NCBI RefSeq assembly: GCF_900176035.1
Contig: NZ_FWWT01000017.1
Location: 62,001-126,000, forward strand
Direction: 5' to 3'
Length of the DNA stretch: 64,000 nucleotides
From: Desulfonispora thiosulfatigenes DSM 11270
GTDB taxonomy: Bacteria > Bacillota > Peptococcia > Peptococcales > Desulfonisporaceae
Each line of letters begins with the position of its first letter. The stretch's first letter is position 1. The position numbers and the translations under genes were made by a program. Positions 61,799 to 64,000 of the stretch are shown piece after piece. Below the pieces are notes generated by a model, which was not told the origin of the DNA, did not search any database, and was given only the letters and a program-made list of their open reading frames with translations.

Positions 61799-63967
61799 AT
61801 GTTTCTTTCCAAGTTGCGAGAGAAATTACCAAAGTTACCGAGTCCTTTAATTAATTGGTTAGGACATGAAAAATTTAGACGATTGTTATCTATTACCGTG
61901 TTTTTTTTCATAACAATGGTAATTTTATCTATACACTTCCTTCCAGAAAGGGTCCCATTAGAAGAAGGACAAGTTAGTCCAAAAGATATTATTGCAAAAA
62001 GATATTTAACCTTTGAAAATGAAGATGCAACTGAACAAAAAAGGTTTGAAGTTACTAGTCATGTCAAAGATGAATATGTTTTAAAAGAGGAAGTATTAAA
62101 TAATACTATCGGGGAAATGGGGACAATTTTCTCAGAAATACTAGCTATCACAGCAGACATAAATAGAACTGATAATGAAAAAATAGCAAGTCTTAAAAAT
62201 TTAAATTTATCTTTATCCAATACAGAATGGAATAAAATAATAGCTTTGGATCCTATTAAAATTAATGCTTTAAGTAATCATACAAAAAGTATTCTTAATA
62301 AAGTTTTTGCTAAGGGTGTAAAAAGTGAAGATATTAAGTTTGCAAAAAGCAGAGCAGTAGCTGAAGTAGACTTATTAGAACTAGAACCTGTACATAGAAG
62401 CTTAATTAAAAATATTTTAAACTCTATTGAGTATAAGCCTAATTTAGTATATGACCCAGTTGCTACGGAAAAGCTAAAAAGAGAAGCGGCTAATGAAGTC
62501 GAACCAGTACAGGTTGTAATTAAAAAGGGACAAAGGATTGTAAGTGAAGGAGATATATTAAATAAGCATCAAATAGAAGTACTTACCTGGTTAGGGTATA
62601 AAAAGAATGCATCTCCTTTAATTATTTTAACAGGTCTTGCTTTATTTACAGGTTTAGTAATTTTGTTAGTAGGTTTATTTTTACAGCGCTATCGCAAGGA
62701 CTTATACCGTGATAGCAACAAACTAGTCTTACTTATGCTACTGGTTATTATAACATTAATAATAATTAAAATTTTTCTTTCCATGACTTTAAGCCAAATC
62801 CCAGAAAGAGCTGCACAGGTCGGTCATTTAGTTCCAATTGCAGCAGGATCGATGTTAATCGCTATGCTATTAGATCTTAACTTAGCAATTTTTATCACAT
62901 CTATCTTTGCGTTAATTATTGGAATTATGACAGGGGAAATGTCTTTTGCTTTAACAGCTTTTGTAGGCGGGGTTGTAGCTGTATATAGCGTATCACGCTT
63001 AAATCAACGCTCAGATTTAGCTAAAGCAGGTCTTTGGGTAGCTATAGTGAATGTAATAAGTGTTCTTTCGTTAGCATTACTTTATGGTCAAAACTGGCCT
63101 GTAACTTTAACAGGAGTAAGCTTTGGAGTTGTTAATGGATTAGTTTCATCTATTATGACAATCGGACTGTTACCATATTTAGAAAGTCTTTTTGGAATCA
63201 CAACATCTGTGCGCTTGCTTGAACTTGCAAATCCTAATCATCCTTTATTAAAAAGACTTTTATTAGAGGCAACAGGTACTTATCATCATTCTATTTTAGT
63301 GGGTAATTTAGCAGAAGCTGCTGCTGAAGAAATTGGAGCAGATTCACTTATTGTCCGGGTAGGTGCGTATTATCATGATATAGGAAAAATAAAAAGACCG
63401 TACTTTTTTGTAGAAAATCAGATGGGTAATGAAAATCCTCATGATAAAATTACTGCCTCATTAAGTACTTTAATTATAACTTCACATGTTAAAGATGGTG
63501 TAGAGTTAGCCAAAGAGCATGGATTACCTAAAGTCATTACCGATATCATAGCTCAGCATCACGGAACAAGTTTAATTAAATTTTTCTATCATAAGGCCAA
63601 GGAAACAGAAAAGGATGATTTAGTTAAAGAAGAAGATTTTAGACATATTGGTCCAAAGCCACAAAATAAAGAAATGGCCTTAATTATGTTAGCTGATAGT
63701 ATTGAGGCTGCAGTAAGATCTATCAAAGAACCAACGCCAGGAAAAATAGAAGGTATGATTAGAAATATTATAAAAGATCGATTAAATGATGATCAGTTTG
63801 ATGAATGCGATTTAACCTTTAAGGATTTAGATAAAATAGCTAATTCCTTTGTGCGTGTTTTAGGTGGTATCTATCATTCTAGAATTGAATATCCTGATAA
63901 TGCTCTAAAGGCAATTGAAAAAAAGAAGAAAAAGGGTGAAACACATGCCACTGATAATAAGGAATGA
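61799..63967 (+). CDS. pgpH: 7TM-HD cyclic-di-AMP phosphodiesterase (PgpH/YqfF)
   Basis: Membrane phosphodiesterase of 722 residues that degrades c-di-AMP to pApA. One N-terminal helix (about 28-50), a 7TMR-HDED extracellular domain (about 55-265), seven transmembrane helices (about 272-470), and a cytosolic HD domain (about 490-715) with HHSILVGNLAEAAAEEIG, YYHDIGKIKRPYFF (His526-Asp527), and AQHHGTSLIKFFYHKA. AAAGGAGG before the ATG. It overlaps ybeY by 23 bases. Confidence 0.95.
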   Translation: MFLSKLREKLPKLPSPLINWLGHEKFRRLLSITVFFFITMVILSIHFLPERVPLEEGQVSPKDIIAKRYLTFENEDATEQKRFEVTSHVKDEYVLKEEVLNNTIGEMGTIFSEILAITADINRTDNEKIASLKNLNLSLSNTEWNKIIALDPIKINALSNHTKSILNKVFAKGVKSEDIKFAKSRAVAEVDLLELEPVHRSLIKNILNSIEYKPNLVYDPVATEKLKREAANEVEPVQVVIKKGQRIVSEGDILNKHQIEVLTWLGYKKNASPLIILTGLALFTGLVILLVGLFLQRYRKDLYRDSNKLVLLMLLVIITLIIIKIFLSMTLSQIPERAAQVGHLVPIAAGSMLIAMLLDLNLAIFITSIFALIIGIMTGEMSFALTAFVGGVVAVYSVSRLNQRSDLAKAGLWVAIVNVISVLSLALLYGQNWPVTLTGVSFGVVNGLVSSIMTIGLLPYLESLFGITTSVRLLELANPNHPLLKRLLLEATGTYHHSILVGNLAEAAAEEIGADSLIVRVGAYYHDIGKIKRPYFFVENQMGNENPHDKITASLSTLIITSHVKDGVELAKEHGLPKVITDIIAQHHGTSLIKFFYHKAKETEKDDLVKEEDFRHIGPKPQNKEMALIMLADSIEAAVRSIKEPTPGKIEGMIRNIIKDRLNDDQFDECDLTFKDLDKIANSFVRVLGGIYHSRIEYPDNALKAIEKKKKKGETHATDNKE

Positions 63968-64000
63968 CCAGGATAAGATTGAAATATTAAAGGAATGGCA
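63945..64000 (+). CDS. ybeY: Endoribonuclease YbeY, N-terminal fragment
   Basis: Partial: the window ends after 18 complete codons (MPLIIRNDQDKIEILKEW). ATG at 63945 follows AAGGGTGA with good spacing and overlaps the pgpH end in another frame. The identification rests on the conserved phoH-pgpH-ybeY order; the visible residues alone would not prove it. YbeY is a metal-dependent RNase for 16S rRNA maturation. Confidence 0.7.
   Translation, partial: MPLIIRNDQDKIEILKEW

Noticed and set aside
1-64000. CRISPR arrays, tRNA or rRNA genes, insertion sequences
   Set aside because: I saw no regularly spaced repeats, no cloverleaf-like or rRNA-like segments, and no transposase reading frame.

Overview
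The window is a chromosomal segment of an AT-rich, low-GC Gram-positive bacterium, most likely an anaerobic, endospore-forming member of the Clostridia in the broad sense. The reasons are: the conserved Firmicutes block comEA-comEC-holA-rpsT-spoIIP-murJ-lepA-hemW-hrcA-grpE-dnaK-dnaJ-prmA-rsmE-mtaB-rpsU-yqeY-yqeZ-floA-yqfC-yqfD-phoH-pgpH-ybeY; sporulation genes (spoIIP, yqfC, yqfD) and the sigI/rsgI pair; strong AGGAGG ribosome sites with many TTG and GTG starts; and anaerobe markers (hybrid-cluster protein, a membrane complex related to group 4 hydrogenases). I cannot name the genus. No rRNA, tRNA, CRISPR array, prophage or insertion sequence was seen.

Layout. 1-2.1 kb: rhomboid protease and rpoN (sigma-54). 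2.1-6.2 kb, minus strand: a sodium/solute symporter, an agmatinase-family ureohydrolase and a PAS-AAA+-Fis sigma-54 activator. A textbook -24/-12 promoter and two matching palindromic candidate activator sites lie between the activator and the operon. 6.3-9.3 kb: a 47-residue small ORF behind a perfect consensus promoter, a PspC protein, crcB, and sigI/rsgI. 9.4-13.8 kb: an OmpR-type two-component pair, a very acidic mini-lipoprotein and a large unknown lipoprotein. 13.9-17 kb: thiN and a thiamine-precursor ABC transporter. 17-19.1 kb: argC-argB behind a promoter overlapped by an ARG-box-like palindrome. 19.3-20.7 kb: a soluble zinc-binding-type chemoreceptor.

20.8-27.9 kb, minus strand: a six-gene complex-I/hydrogenase-4-like operon whose large subunit has lost most NiFe ligands, so it is probably an energy-converting hydrogenase-related (Ehr) complex rather than a hydrogenase. 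28.2-29.9 kb: ilvD. 30-42 kb: DNA uptake (comEA, comEC), a D-Ala-D-Ala carboxypeptidase homologue, holA, rpsT, a small holin-like membrane protein where gpr is often found, spoIIP, an orphan membrane protein, murJ, lepA and hemW.

42.3-48.7 kb: the CIRCE-controlled heat-shock operon hrcA-chaperonin-grpE-dnaK-dnaJ. The chaperonin is an archaeal-type (group III) thermosome relative instead of GroEL. 48.7-52.9 kb: prmA, rsmE, mtaB, a HIT protein, rpsU and yqeY. 53-56 kb: yqeZ/nfeD, floA and a charged anchored protein. 56-58.2 kb, minus strand: hcp with an Rrf2-family regulator. 58.3-64 kb: a DUF421 protein, yqfC, yqfD, phoH, pgpH and the first codons of ybeY.

The most notable points are the group III chaperonin inside the HrcA/CIRCE regulon, the Ehr-type complex, the self-contained sigma-54 circuit, and the well-expressed-looking 47-residue small ORF. 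All functional calls rest on motif recognition by eye; no search was run.
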